Source of the DNA: Gymnopus androsaceus JB14
Taxonomy: Eukaryota; Basidiomycota; Agaricomycetes; Agaricales; Omphalotaceae
Assembly (NCBI GenBank): GCA_009733575.1
Contig: ML769412.1
Span: forward strand, 248,001-312,000
Reading direction: 5' to 3'
Length of the DNA: 64,000 nt
Shown: positions 46,260 to 58,883 of the stretch, piece after piece
Numbering within the stretch: position 1 is the stretch's first letter
How the letters are laid out: every line of letters begins with the position of its first letter
Notes under the pieces: model-generated
Database searches by the model: none
The model's input: the letters and a program-made list of their open reading frames with translations, nothing else
Told to the model about the DNA's origin: nothing
Made by a program: the position numbers and the translations under genes

Positions 46260-49200
46260 CTACTCTGAATCCTCGGTGTCGCCGGGCTCACGATGATTGA
46301 AGGAATACGGTAGAGGAACCTCATGAGTTACTCGATATTGATCCATGTTACCCAAATGCTCATTCTCTAGACGGACTACGCTTTTCTTTGAATGATGGAT
46401 GCTTTCAGTAAATGGAAACTCACAAAAGTTCCATTGCCACCGTCGGAGCATTTCCAAAAACCCAGCGATGAAAAGCCGCAAGTATGTGTCAGGCGTAGAG
46501 CCGGAAGGTATGTAAATTACCCAGATAAATCGTATCAAAACATTGGATATCTATAAGCCATGTCAGCAAGACGTTTGGATGTCCTGTGTAAATGAGAACT
46601 GCGCTCACTATAGCAAAATAATAAGCCTAAGGGATAATTAATCAGTATTTGGCCTATTGTTTGGTGAATTGATAATACTCACAGGTATGTAGTCCTTGTA
46701 GAGCAATTCTTCGCGAAGAAACGGATATTTCACATGAGGTCGAAGAACAGACCAGTCCATCCAGAAATCCTGATTCGAGGTCAGGTTGAACAAAAAAGGA
46801 CCCAAAAACATACGTACCCATGCTGAGGCATAGATGGAATAGATGGTGCCAAAAAGGCACCAGAAAACGAAGCTTGTGTTGCGAACTTGTCCTAGGCCTA
46901 ACATTAACATGCACCCTAAGATTCATTGCTTTAGAACGAATACCTTGATGTCTCCATATATAGAAACATAAATAGTAAATTATTCCAGTGAGATATTTTC
47001 CACCCTAGGGACGTAGGTGAGCATAGGGTGCCAAGATCCTCAGAAACGAAGGACCTTACGTTGATCAAATGGGTAGTTAGTTTAGAGTCAGCGTAACGTT
47101 TGATACTCTGTACTAGACGAACAAGGAAGGGCAACATAGCCAGGGTGAACGCAACTGGCCAGGCTTTGGACGTTGATCCGCACTGGCGCCAGTCGTTGAA
47201 ATCTCGAGCATATGAACAGGCAAACAGAAAAAGGTCAGAGAGTGTGAATACGAGACTGGTAAATTGATCTCTGTTTGAGGGGCGTTAGAATCGGGGCTTA
47301 ATTCTAGAGGACAAACGACTGACCCCATCCAGAAATCGGTGAACTAGGGATCATTATTCAGAAATGCATTCAGCGCCAGACACAGTATGACCTACCTCGA
47401 CCCGACGAATACCTGACGCTAGTAATTTTGAGATACTCTTTATGAGCCAATAGCGAGAGGATTTAAAAAAGAAATTAAAAGGATCAAACATGACCACAGC
47501 AGTAAAGCCGAGCCACACTAATGGCCAGATGTAGGGAGTGATTGAGGGAGCTCCGATACGAGCAAATGAAAGCCAAAAGGCATAACATAGCGTTGCAAAA
47601 AGCAGGCTGGGAATCTATTTAATGTCAACATTAGACTGATGGAGGTTACAATCTACGAGAATCAACATACTTCGAAGTATTCCCGATGATCCAATCGCGT
47701 TCGTGGGTCCAGTTCTGTAGGGGAAGTCTTGGATGATGGGAAAATCGAAGCTAGATGTATCAGGAGACAACATACCAAAAATGAAGACATAATTGATACG
47801 TGAGTAAGACCAAACCACAAGGTTTATTCCTACCAACAAGGAAAATACCACTGGGATTAAAAGGACGCTATACACGAACAGTAATCCATCCCAGCCTGGA
47901 ATAGTGGATCGTGTTTCAGCTTGAAAGCCTGAGAAGCGGAAGGATGAGAACGTCTTCGAAAAGAAAAAGAAGGTACTTGCTAAAGACGACCCCAGAAATT
48001 AAAGCAGGGATCCCGATTCCCAGTAGCAATCCTGAACGGAACGTACTGTAATGGTGAGTTTTCGTCACGCCGCCAGTACGGAGATGTGCTTTGGCTCTTT
48101 TATTGTCCCCGTGAGCTGAATTAATTAGAGGGTCAGATCATCTTCGAAAGAACATAGAACATACTAAAATGACTAGCGAAAAGCGCTTCCATTTCGTCTA
48201 TCATACTGCGAAGTTTTTTATCGGAGGCAAAGGAGCTTGTCTCGACCTAATACGCCCGAGTTCAGCGACAATAATTTCTGATTTACAGCGGGCATACTCT
48301 TTCATTCATATACGCATGCTGAAGGGGAATCTATGGGGAAATCAGGATCAACATCAAAGGGAAATGGCTTCATTCCTTACCTTAGTGACTTTCTCGAACT
48401 TCTTCAGGGCCTTCCTGAAACCCGTGATATTCAAAATCTACATTTACTGACGCGTGAGTCTGAGATATGTTGGGAAAGCTCTAGAGCGCACGCGATAGTT
48501 TTGAAGCATTTCTAGACCGCTGAATGAGGAAATGTCAAAGGACCGAGACAGTAAAATCACAAAGGAACTCACCGGTAATGCTCAATGACCGCTTTTTTCA
48601 GCTTCTTCTTTGCAGCTTGATATTCGTCGGGATCCAAAGCAGTGGAGTGTCTGCTATCCAATGAGCTCCGTGGATTATCAATAGGTGAATCTTCAGTTAC
48701 AGGCGTTTTCTTTCCATGTAAAGTCGATTCCTGAAATTTAGGAGAGTTCGCTAAAAAAAGGACAGATATCCATCCTTTCTTCTTGACCTGGGCTTCCTGC
48801 AAACACCAATATCAGCGAGGTGACATGCTTCGGGAATAAGACGTACGTGAAAACGTCGGTGATGGACATTAAGCTCTATCAATTGAGCCTCCAGCATCTT
48901 CGTCCGAACTTCCATCTCCTTTTTCCGTGCATCATAGAACTCCTCTATCTTTGCCAGTTCTTTGTCCAAGGCGTCAACAAAACCGAGTTCCTGCGGCGAA
49001 AGATGTGGAATAAGGTCATGCAAAGGTACAGAGCCTGCAAAAGGACGCGGTGGGTTTCGAAAAGTAGTATTAGCTATCAATTAAATTAGAACCAAGATAT
49101 CAAACAAGGAGATGCTAGCGCACCTCGAGCCAAAAATCCTTTACTACTTTGGCTTTTCGGTTTGTTTCCTCCACTCATCGTTCGGGACTGATTCGATCCG

Positions 49201-49662
49201 TGTTGAGTGTCAGGGAGAAGGTCGGAGTGCGATGATGCTTTTCTTGTAGAAGCCGACTTTCTCCGGTTAGGAAGTTCGCCTATGCCCATACCAACATCAT
49301 GGCGCATACGGGAGGTGGAAGGGCCCTCGTTCGCAAGTTGCCCGGGAAATTGTTCCGGTTCCAAGGTTGTAGGGAGGTGTGACTGAGATTCGGATGCCTC
49401 TTGGGTCGTTTCTTTGTGTATCTTCTTCTTCAGACCACGATAATCACTAGTGCAAGTGGTGAGTTCATTTTCGCCGTAGCAGTGTTGGGTTCCTACATGT
49501 ACGCCCTTTTCCATTCCGGAGTCTAACGCGAAATGATAAGAGCCTTCTGATAGAGGCCTATAGGAGATTAATAGTTACCTGAGTTTGCTGTAGGTATCTT
49601 CATAGTGAATTAGCATCTTTCGTACTTTCAATCAGTGAGAGCCCATACTTTGCAAATTTCAT
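46260..49662 (-). CDS. SPX-EXS domain protein (Syg1/XPR1-like phosphate transporter)
   Basis: Exon 1 is only 14 nt (MKFAK, from 49662); it splices to YLQQTQTPEWKRAYM and then to DYRGLKKKIHKETTQ, giving the SPX opening 'MKFAKYLxxxxTPEWKxAYxxYxGLKK' that binds inositol pyrophosphates. A long polar insert follows, then the second SPX helices ELGFVDALDKELAKIEEFYD, RTKMLEAQLIELNVHHRRFH and a linker with AAKKKLKKAVIEHYR. The EXS half is built from many small exons with several TM helices: YSVLLIPVVFSLLVGINLVV, DQLTSLVFTLSDLFLFACSY, DFNDWRQCGSTSKAWPVAFT-like, LPFLVRLVQSIKRYADSKLT, HLINGGKY, KDYIPAYYFAIVSNVLIRFI-type end, RLFIAGFLEMLRRWQWNFYR and HLGNMDQYRVTHEVPLPYSF, ending EPGDTEDSE. Predicted phosphate exporter or regulator at the plasma or endomembrane. 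More than twelve introns; I could not fix every border. Confidence 0.88.
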
Positions 49663-49840
49663 GGATCGAGAAGAGGACAGAATGACGCTGATCCATGAAT
49701 CTGAATCCCCGGATATTGCACGTGTAACGGTGTATGTCAGAATTGCGCTCGCTTTGACCGCGGCCCGCAAATAGCCCCTCTCTCAACGGACAACGACATC
49801 AAGCTTTCCTCATCGCGCGCATTGTCCCTCACGGAAGCAC

Positions 49841-50190
49841 TGATGGAAAGGCCTATTATCGATGTATTGGAGCCTATCACCACCAATGGTCAGTGAAAAA
49901 CTCCGAGCCGTTCAACCAAGTTCTCAAACACATCCTCACAGTGTAGCCGATCGCTTTCTGACGCTTTTGAAGCAACCTGTAAATGCTGCCATTGTACGTG
50001 AAGAGGTTAAATCAGATCAAGGAAAATACAACCGCCATGGAGCCTAAATTCCCGATGCTCCTTGCCCTTACAGTCTTTTTCTTCTTGGTACCGAGTGGCG
50101 TATTGACTATGAGGGACAGATATATATACTCCTCGTACTTTCGAATATTCTCTTCTGGAATCCTGGATGGGATGCTGAAATGGACGTGAG
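49841..50190 (+). CDS. possible small membrane protein, unidentified
   Basis: Candidate start MERPIIDVLEPITTNG at 49841, a short intron, then SQTHPHSVADRFLTLLKQPV. In another frame a hydrophobic stretch FPMLLALTVFFFLVPSGVLT is followed by MRDRYIYSSY or, one frame on, GQIYILLVLSNILFW. This recalls a short ER assembly factor such as Vma21, but the frames do not join without an unseen intron or an indel. Low confidence. Confidence 0.3.
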
Positions 50191-50936
50191 TGATTACCGT
50201 AATCATTCTATCATCTACTAATTTATATGTTGGTGCTCAGATAACAATGAATAACTACCATCAATATCACTGACCCATTGAATCCTATGACACCATATTT
50301 CGCCAGCGAAAATACAGGTTTTGCTGATGAATCTGGAGTTCATGTCATGCTACGGCATGGGTATGGGATGGATACTCACCTATATGTTCCATACTGAGAT
50401 ATCCAGTACACTGGCAGCCATGTACAGAAAGTCACAGTCTTTTTTGTACTTCACCATATGCTAGTAGCCACATAGGGTCAGCCATCACTGTAGAGCAAGG
50501 GGTGCATCAGCAAAACATATATGATGTGGCAAGTGCTGGACAATGCCAGACAGTGCCTCCAGAGCCCCAGAGCCTGATGCACTGATATGTATGGGCCAGA
50601 GCTCCCAGAGGCCATATTATTGCCTAATTTGGACATAAAATTTGGTGGGAAGTGCTGGCCGGCTCTGGTAAGCACTGAAGAGTGCTGGACTCACTATGAA
50701 ACTTAAATTTTGCTGGGAATTCAATGTTTTCTGGCAAAATTAAATCAGTAAATACACATCTTGCTGTCATGTCAGTGGGAGACACAATTTTGCTCAGACA
50801 CTTGACAATTAGTAGTTATTGCTTAACTGAATTGATAGAACTCATTATTTATTGATTATTTATCATCAATTGAAATTATAGCTGTTGTTCTGGGAAGAAA
50901 GCTACCTTGAAGTTGAATATACAAAAGTACATGATG

Positions 50937-51258
50937 TGTTAAATGTTGACGGGCGTTTAGTGTGGCGCCGTATGTTTGGTTTGGCTTTCCTTTTCGGGTT
51001 CTATGTTCTTATTTGGTAATCTTTATTTGTTTACCGACGTGACCTATTTTCCGTACTATATAAAGCTGGGCACGTCGATTTCCCGCTTCCCTCAGTTCCA
51101 TCATTACGACTGAGGGTAAGCTTCTTACTTCTAATTTCTCTTTCATTATTGACTTTACCTATAGCCCTCGTTGTATTCATTGCGTCTATAGGTAATAAGA
51201 GTTCCATCATTACGACTGAGGCCCTCGTTGTATTCATCGCGTCTATAGGAATTTCACA
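50937..51258 (+). repeat. 5' LTR of the copia element
   Basis: Contains a TATATAAA box at 51057-51064 and two internal direct repeats (gttccatcattacgactgag twice; ccctcgttgtattcat.gcg twice). The internal repeats are also in the 3' LTR, so they predate insertion. Confidence 0.93.
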
Positions 51259-51393
51259 GATTCGCAGTCAGAATCGCTGTTCTGTATCTCGCCAAATAGA
51301 CTCTGGGTTTACCTTCACTGCCTCGCTGTTGTCGAAATTTGTCTTTCTCGCCATTGCCAAAACTTTATCCTTATCCTCTTTATCCTTTCAAAT

Positions 51394-52205
51394 ATGAGTT
51401 CGGCGCCGTCCAGTCAACTTCCGTCTCTTATCTCGTTCCCCGAGGAAAAGCAACTGAAAGGTGCTTCGAACTGGGCCGCCTTCCATGATCATGTCAAGAG
51501 CGTTGCTCGTTCCTATGGGATGACTGGATATCTCCTCGGATCCATCATCTGTCCCGCTCAAAACACTGCTCCTGCTGTCCTTGCTGCCGGAACCGCTCAA
51601 GCTGCTGTCGTTGTTTCTGTCACCACGCCTGTCAATTCGCAAAACCCGTCCGATCAGGAATGGGAGCTTCGGGATGGTCGTCTCGCTGGAATCATTTACC
51701 AAAATATTCGCGATCCCCGTTCAACTAATCTGGGTGCTGAACTCACTGCAAACCAGATGTGGGTCAAGCTGTCTGGCGAATACAATAAACAAAGTGCAGC
51801 TAATTGGACTCTCGCTATGGAACGTCTTTGTCAGCTCAAGTACGTTGAGGGGACGCCCTTCGAGAAGCATTTCGGTGCCTTGGAAGCTCTACGTCAGGAT
51901 GCCTCGGATGCTGGATGCACAGTCACCAATGACGAGCTCCGTGGATATTTCCTTAGTTCCTTGCCGATTCCTTCCCATCTCTGGATTATTCAGAATCATG
52001 GCTCTCGAACGTACAAGGAGATCAAGCAATTCTTGGAGGAGTACGACGTCCAGCTTCGTCTTGCTGGAGGCTTCAAATCCGATGGGTCGTCCGCTCTTGC
52101 CACAGTCACGAATACCGCGTATGCACGGAAGCCATTTGTTTGCGAGAACTGCAAGCATTCTGGCCACAGTCAGAAGCAATGCTGGTCGCCTGGTGGTGGT
52201 GCTGA
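51394..52205 (+). CDS. copia gag with CCHC zinc knuckle (interrupted)
   Basis: Open from MSSAPSSQLPSLISFPEEKQ. The gag body has GASNWAAFHDHVKSVARSYG, ANQMWVKLSGEYNKQSAANW and EKHFGALEALRQDASDAGCT, as in UBN2-type copia gag. A CX2CX4HX4C knuckle (CENCKHSGHSQKQC) ends near residue 262. The frame is cut in the next glycine run by the 1.76-kb insertion; joining 52205 to 53974 keeps the frame open (GGGAEHCAPAWW), showing where the host frame continues. Confidence 0.85.
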
Positions 52206-53966
52206 TGAGTTAGATTTGTGCTGGGTATGAAAACCAACCAAACAACAATCACCCCAATCAGATACAATCCAAAAGGTTTAATTTAATGCGAGGAAGGAGG
52301 TTGTCAAAGGTTCCCTCGACTACTAATTGATTCGAAGAGAAAAGCACTTGACAGTTGACACAGATAGTGCGCAATGAACAAGGTTTTATATTTGGAGGGA
52401 GGTTTTGAAAAGCCAACTAACGTACGACGACGCGCTGAACTAATCAAGGGGAAAGCAAACACCAAAGCACGGGTCAAGTACGCCGACTCAACAAATGACT
52501 TTGTGTATCTCGGGAGCCTTTACGTCGCCGCGCAATGATACTCCAACTCTCAGGGATTCCCGCGAGTTACCTAACAAGCTTATACGACCGCCGCGCAAGT
52601 CACTCGAGTAGGCGTTTTTAACACACTCAGCGAAGAGCGGGCAAGGGGTAGAATCTGTTGGTAAAGCTAGGTAACACTCCGAGAAGCTTCCTCCCTAAAA
52701 CTAGACCAAGCCGACAGTTGGGTCCAAGACCTTTCCTAATCAACAACGGGCTCGTCGAGGTGTGCACGTTAGGCTCCACCTGCGGTCCTAAGACTGATGT
52801 GACCTCTCTTTGAGATGAAAACCAGGAATGCTCGACTTAATAGCCGGGAAGTAGAATGAACAGCCTCAGTATTATTGAGGTTACAAGAAGGCCACCCATT
52901 TCAAAGGTTGTAGAGGACGATGCAGACGCGTCTGAGCGTGTACGAATCACTACAGGTCCTAAGATAGAACTGCGTTTCAGGTATCAAGTCTAACTTGTCA
53001 TTCCGAGATAGAATAGCTACCCTTATATACTGAGCGAGATATATGAAAATAGGAAAATGAGAGAAACTGAGCGAGATAGGATGAAACAGAGTAAGTAAAA
53101 TAGAAAAAGATAAATAATGTCCATATATGCGTGTATACTATGGTTTTGCCTCGACGTTTTTCCTGCCTCATTCAGTTTGTCTTCCTCGATTGGGTTGACT
53201 TTTGGGATTTTGGTCCGAATTGACTCGAGTCATTTGCCTTTTTACAAGGCTCGCCAGTTCCTTTAGCAGAACAGCCCTCGGAAGTATTTCTATGTTTTTC
53301 CTTGCCAATGGGAGACTGGTTATTATCCCTAGTTCCGCGTGGTCTCGAGTCTAGATGCCTGGTAGCATATGGATCTCAGTAAAACGCTGAGGCTCGGATA
53401 GAAATACTCCTTGGTCCTTCCGTGCTCTAGAAGTAGCTACAGCAAGTGGGTCATGTGGCCGCGTTGGACTGCCGCGGCTATATGCCTGGGCGCTTTCCAG
53501 CGAGCGTCAACTTTGAGGGCACCCGTTAGGGTACTTCCCCATCTCGGTCCACCTTGCTTCGTTTAATAAACTTGAGTGTCGTTTAGACTCCTCGGTGAGC
53601 TGATCGCGGAAGCGATGCCTCATTAAGACTTCAATCCCTTGGGTATATCCTTCGATGACCTAGCCTAGTATAACTGGTATGTGGGCTCGTTTATCTGCCT
53701 CGGTCAGCAACTTGTTATCCAACAAGCTTGCCTCGCTACACCATACCGCGCATAGGACTTTGATCAAGGCGCATTCACAAAGTTAAGTATGGTACCATTG
53801 CGCGTACTGTTACTCTGCAACCTCTTGGGTAGAATAGGTCCTCGGTAGATTTTAACTATCAGCTCGGGCTCACTATAGTTCTCTTATTGACCGTGTTTTG
53901 TTACTAACAGAACCTAGGATTATTGGTTCTGCGCAGTTCTAGCCTTAGCCGAAAATCGGCGTATCA
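52206..53966. mobile_element. 1.76-kb TG...CA insertion in the copia gag-pol, likely solo LTR
   Basis: Begins TGAGTTAGATTTG and ends GGCGTATCA, with GTGCTGA on both sides (52199-52205, 53967-53973). Host coding sequence resumes in frame after it. The interior has no open frame of note but has a tatata near 53020. TG/CA ends and lack of coding sequence fit a solo LTR; a seven-base duplication is longer than usual, so the ends may be offset by one or two bases. Confidence 0.6.
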
Positions 53967-53973
53967 GTGCTGA

Positions 53974-54547
53974 GCACTGTGCTCCTGCCTGGTGGAAATG
54001 GGGTGTCGAATCGAACAGGCCTGCTGCCGCTGCAGTCGCTGGGAGTTCTTCTGTCACAGAGCACATCATCGCTGCTGCTACTTACGATTTCGGTTGCAGT
54101 GGTGTGTTTGGTACTCCAGTTCATGCTGCGGTAACTGACTCGAACCTCTTTAGACGCAGAGGGGAAAGCATTGCCGTGGTAGAAAATGACTGGTTGTACA
54201 ATATGCTACCTACTGTTCTCATGTCTACAGTATCCTCATCTTCGTTTCCTTCAATTGAACGCGTTCCCACCTATATTGACAGTGCCGCTTCTGAATGGTG
54301 CATTCGTGATAAGTCGTTGTTCATCGAATACACTCCTATTTGTATTGTGGGTCGGATGGCTACGGAGGGAGAGGGTGGTCAATTCGTTATTGAAGGCAGA
54401 GGAATTGTTGAATTGCACGTACGAACGTCTAGCGGGGTTGTGAACAAACTGTGTTTTCCCGCTTCGCATACCCCTTCATTCTCGATGAACCTGTTGTTGC
54501 TCCCAGCTATGGACGTTCTGGGTTATCACAGCTGATTCTGCCAGGCT
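53974..54547 (+). pseudogene. copia protease region
   Basis: Continues the gag-pol frame: AATYDFGCSGVFGTPVHAAV, then TYIDSAASEWCIRDKSLFIE, where DSAAS stands at the position of the aspartic protease D-S/T-G motif (Gly replaced by Ala), followed by FVIEGRGIVELHV and SMNLLLLPAMDVLGY before a TGA. The altered active-site triad and stop suggest the enzyme is dead. Confidence 0.7.
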
Positions 54548-55815
54548 TAAGCTAAATATCCCAATAGTTATCGGAAGTCGTTTTGCAAAGGATTCCCGAT
54601 AACTCCAAGGTGAAAAAAATTTTGGCATTTACCAAAAATCCCGATAGCTACCTGGCCACCCCTGCCACCTCTCGGCATTTCGGCCAAATTGTTGTTTCCG
54701 ATTCTCCCCATGCTCCTGGCGCTTATTGGACCTAATGCTGCATATTTAGCATAGTATCTAGGTCATGTTTTAGTGAATATTTGGCATAGCCATTGGTGCT
54801 GTCAAAAAGGGTGGGATGCCTGCCCACTGATGCTTACATCATAGGGCGCTTGTGGGCGCTTATTTTAGAAAAAAATTCGCTATTGGGCCCCATAAATAGT
54901 CAAAAAATTATGAAAATTATTAAAAATATTCAGGGAGTAAGATTGTGCCTGCTAGCACTTAATTAGCATAAGAGACAGGATCTTTTGCAAAACATTATAC
55001 ATACTTTAGTGAATATTTAGCATAGCCATTGGTATTGTCAAAAAGGGTAGGATGCCCACCCACTGATGCTTACATCATAGGGGGCTTGTGGTCGCTTATT
55101 TTAGCAAAAAAAAAAAAAAAAAACTCGCTATTAGGCTCCATAAATAGTCAAAAAAAAATCATTAAAAATATTAACAATATTCAGTGGGTAGGATTGTGCT
55201 TGCTAGTGCTTATTTAGCATATGAAACAGGATCTTTTGCAAAACATTATACATGTTTTGGTGAATATTTAGCATAACTATTGGTGCTGTCAAAAAGAGCA
55301 GATGCTTGTCCACTGGCACTTACATCATGGGGCACTTATGGGCACTTATTTTTAGGGAAAAATGACCATTGGGCTTCATTGGGCTCCATCTATCATGAGA
55401 AATGCCCAAAATAATCAGGGAGAAAAAGCGGGCTCTTATTGAACTTGCTTGAGTGTCATATGACCTGAGACATGATTTAACATTAAGTGACCACTAGCAC
55501 TTATTTTATGAAAAAACATTCTGCCATTAGGTCTGATGAATCCTAAGAAAAATCATAATAAATACTGAGAATATTCAGGGGCTGTATTAGCACCCTGTGC
55601 AGGGTTTGCATTATGAGATCAATCCTTTACACAAAACCCTGATAATTAATAATCACAAAAAATTGCAAAATGCTCATGAAACATACCAGGGATGGGGATG
55701 CATATATTGTAATAATCAGATAAATGGCCTAAAAATACAGCCATATAATTTTTATTCGAGTATGGCATATTAGTAAATAAGATTATGGGTACAGCCACAA
55801 TAAATATGACTTACA

Positions 55816-55937
55816 GTGCCCCGTCGGCCCTGGTGGACCGGGCGCCGATCGCGGCGCGGCCGGCGGCGCGGCGGCGCGGCCCCGGCGCCCGCGCGGCGCG
55901 GGCCCGCCCGGCATGGGGCGCGGGGGCATGGCACGGT
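55816..55937. other. extreme GC-rich island inside AT-rich element
   Basis: Positions 55850-55912 are 63 consecutive G or C bases; the flanking 120 bases are also very GC-rich, while the surrounding kilobases are AT-rich. It is built from gcggcg/cggcgc-like words and no reading frame connects to its surroundings. Confidence 0.9.
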
Positions 55938-56239
55938 GATATTAGAAGTGTGGATTCCCAGTAAATTGGGCTACAGGAAAGACTAATGTTTCGTTACTAG
56001 TGAGGACGTCCCGACGTTTTTCAGGTACGGCAACATGTTGGTACTAATACACTCAGAGTTACAAGCGGTATTGTTTACAGTACTACAAAACACTTGGAGT
56101 TTACTAGTACTAACATTGGCTGCACCTTGTTGCTGCCAATTATGGTAGGGAATAATGTTCAGCACGTTCAAAAACTGGGAGGTTACTAGTAGTACTGCTA
56201 TGCGGTAGTACTAAAGAACTCGGAGTCTACTAGTACTAG

Positions 56240-56960
56240 CATTGAGTACATTGTAACTTGGAGTTATAGTAGTACCAATGGTAGTACTAAAAACTCGGAG
56301 TTATAGTAGTACCAATGGTAGTACTAAAAACTCGGAGTTATAGTAGTACCAATGGTAGTACTAAAAACTCGGAGTTATAGTAGTACCAATGGTAGTACTA
56401 AAAACTCGGAGTTATAGTAGTACCAATGGTAGTACTAAAAACTCGGAGTTATAGTAGTACCAATGGTAGTACTAAAAACTCGGAGTTATAGTAGTACCAA
56501 TGGTAGTACTAAAAACTCGGAGTTATAGTAGTACCAATGTAGTACTAAAAACTCGGAGTTATAGTAGTACCAATAGTAGTACTAAAAACTCGGAGTTACT
56601 AGTACTAGCATTGGTACATTGTAACTTTGGAGTTATAGTAGTACCAACGGTAGTACTAAAAACTCGGAGTTACTCATACTAACATGGGTACCTTGTAATT
56701 CCAAGTTACAGTAGTACTAATGGTAGTACTAAAAACTCGGAGTTACTAGTACTCACATGAGTATCTTGTAACTCCAAGTTATGGTAGTACCAATGTTAGT
56801 ACTAAAAACTCGGAGTTACTAGTACCAACATGAGTATCTTGTAGCATTAAGTTATGGTAGTATTAATGTTAGTACTAAAACTTAGAGTTACGAGTACCAA
56901 CATTAGTACCTTGTAACTCCAGGTTATACTAGTACTAATGTTAGTACTAGTAACTCGGAG
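56240..56960. repeat. minisatellite, ~37-bp unit
   Basis: Unit close to actcggagttatagtagtac plus caatggtagtactaaaa. Eight or nine nearly identical copies run from about 56255 to 56590, followed by diverged copies to about 56960 in which tagt/actagtac variants and longer spacers appear. Confidence 0.9.
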
Positions 56961-57021
56961 TTTTTAGTACTGGTGTTTCCAAGTTGCTAGTAATAATGTT
57001 TATACTGATAACTCTTTGAGT

Positions 57022-57450
57022 AGTGTGTGGCTTGCATTGGGCTGGGTGCCCAAAACATCAACCCAACCCAGACCCGAGGCTATACCCATACCTGGTTTGC
57101 TGGGTACAGGTTTCTCCAGGTTGGGTCGGGTTACAGTTTCTCCTGGACACCAGGAATCCCATATAGAAATACAAACCAATAATGACATCATAATCAAAGA
57201 AAAAACTCGAATTTTCTGTGATATGACATCATCATTGAGGGTTCAGGTATTCTTGTATCAAAAAAAAAAAAAAAACCAGTACCACAAATGTACTACAGCT
57301 ATGAGATCAATATCCAAAAAAATATTCTTGACCCTGGATGGATCCGGGTATATTGCCAGGTCAGGTCTGCAGAGCTGGACCCAGCACAACCTGGCACAGC
57401 CACCTGACCTGGAAACCTGGCTTACCCAGCATACCCAAGCCACACACTAT
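57022..57450. mobile_element. ~430-bp hAT-like MITE nested in the long-TIR element
   Basis: Inverted ends agtgtgtggcttg and the complement of atagtgtgtggcttg; ctttgagt flanks both sides (57014-57021, 57451-57458), an 8-bp duplication as in hAT elements. The inside is rich in ctgggt/acccag words. No coding capacity. Confidence 0.7.
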
Positions 57451-58883
57451 CTTTGAGTAATAAGTGTTAATACAATAAGTCAAGCTTACCAGTAGCCTGT
57501 ACAAATCTACGCCTGAGTATTTTTGCTATTTTTGATGAATTTGGCAGGGTTTTATAGGTCAATTTGTGAGCAGAAATTGTCAAACATAGTAAATTTAATT
57601 TTTGCAGAAAATCCTGTTTGGAATGCTAATGATGTGCTAGCAGGCACAATCCCACCTCCTGAATATTTTAATAAATTGGTGCTGTAGGGTGGGTATGTCA
57701 AACATAGTAAATTTAATTTTTGCAGAAAATCCTGTTTGGAATGCTAATGATGTGCTAGCAGGCACAATCCCACCTCCTGAATATTTTTAATAATTTTCAT
57801 GATTTTGGGAAATTTTAATAATTTTTTGACCATTTATGGAGCCTAATGGTGAGTTTTTTTTCCCAAAAATAAGTGCCCACAAGCGCCCTATGACACAAGC
57901 ATCAATGGGCAAGCATCCCACCCTTTTTGACAGCACAAATGGCTATGCCAAATATTCACTGAAATGTGTATAATGTTTTGCAAAAGATCCTGTTTCATAT
58001 GCTAATTAAGTGCTAGCAGGCCCAATCTTACTCCCTGAATATTTTTAATAATTTTCATGATTTTTTAACTATTTATGGGGCCCAATAGCGAATTTTTTTC
58101 TAAAATAAGCGCCCACAAGCACCCTATGATGTAAGCATCTGTGGGCAGGCATCCCACCCTTTTTTGACAACACCAATGGCTATGCCAAATATTCACTAAA
58201 ACATGTATAATGTTTTGCAAAAGATCCTGTTTCATATGCTAATTAAGTGCTAGCAGGCCCAATCTTACTCCCTGAATATTTTTAATAATTTTCATGATTT
58301 TTTAACTATTTATGGGGCCCAATAGCGAATTTTTTTCTAAAATAAGCGCCCACAAGCACCCTATGATGTAAGCATCTGTGGGCAGGCATCCCACCCTTTT
58401 TTGACAACACCAATGGCTATGCCAAATATTCACTAAAACATGTATAATGTTTTGCAAAAGATCCTGTTTCATATGCTAATTAAGTGCTAGCAGGCCCAAT
58501 CTTACTCCTGAATATTTTTAATAATTTTCATGATTTTTAACTATTATCAATAGCGAATTTTTTTCTAAAATAAGCGCCCACAAGCGCCCTATGATGTAAG
58601 CATCAGTGGGCAGGCATCCCACCCTTTTCGACAGCACCAATGGCTATGCCAAATATTCACTAAAACATGACCTAGATACTATGCTAAATATGCAGCATTA
58701 GGTCCAATAAGCACCAGGAGCATGGGGAGAATCAGAAACAACAATTTGGCCGAAATGCCGAGAGGCGGCAGGGGCGGCCAGGTAGCTATCGGGATTTTTG
58801 GTAAATGCCAAAATTTTTTTTACCTTGGAGTTATCGGGAATCCTTTGCAAAACGACTTCCGATAACTATCGGGATATTTAGCT

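Larger units (their letters stand above)
54550..58883. mobile_element. 4.33-kb long-TIR element with internal repeat arrays, inserted in copia
   Basis: Terminal inverted repeats start agctaaatatccc and stay highly similar for over 200 bases (through tttggccgaaatgccgagag on the right). TA flanks each end (54548-54549, 58884-58885). Inside the TIRs, a ~240-bp unit (includes caatggctatgccaaatatt and caaaagatcctgtttcatat) is repeated about twice on the left and about four times on the right in opposite orientation. No transposase found. The core holds a GC island, a 37-bp minisatellite and a hAT-like insertion, listed separately. Confidence 0.8.

Noticed and set aside
50040..50190. Identification of the short hydrophobic frame as Vma21
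   Set aside because: Only a loose hydrophobic similarity, and the frames do not join cleanly; kept as unidentified.
57016..57456. 146-codon open frame rich in P, Q and T
   Set aside because: It is the translated hAT-like MITE, not a gene.
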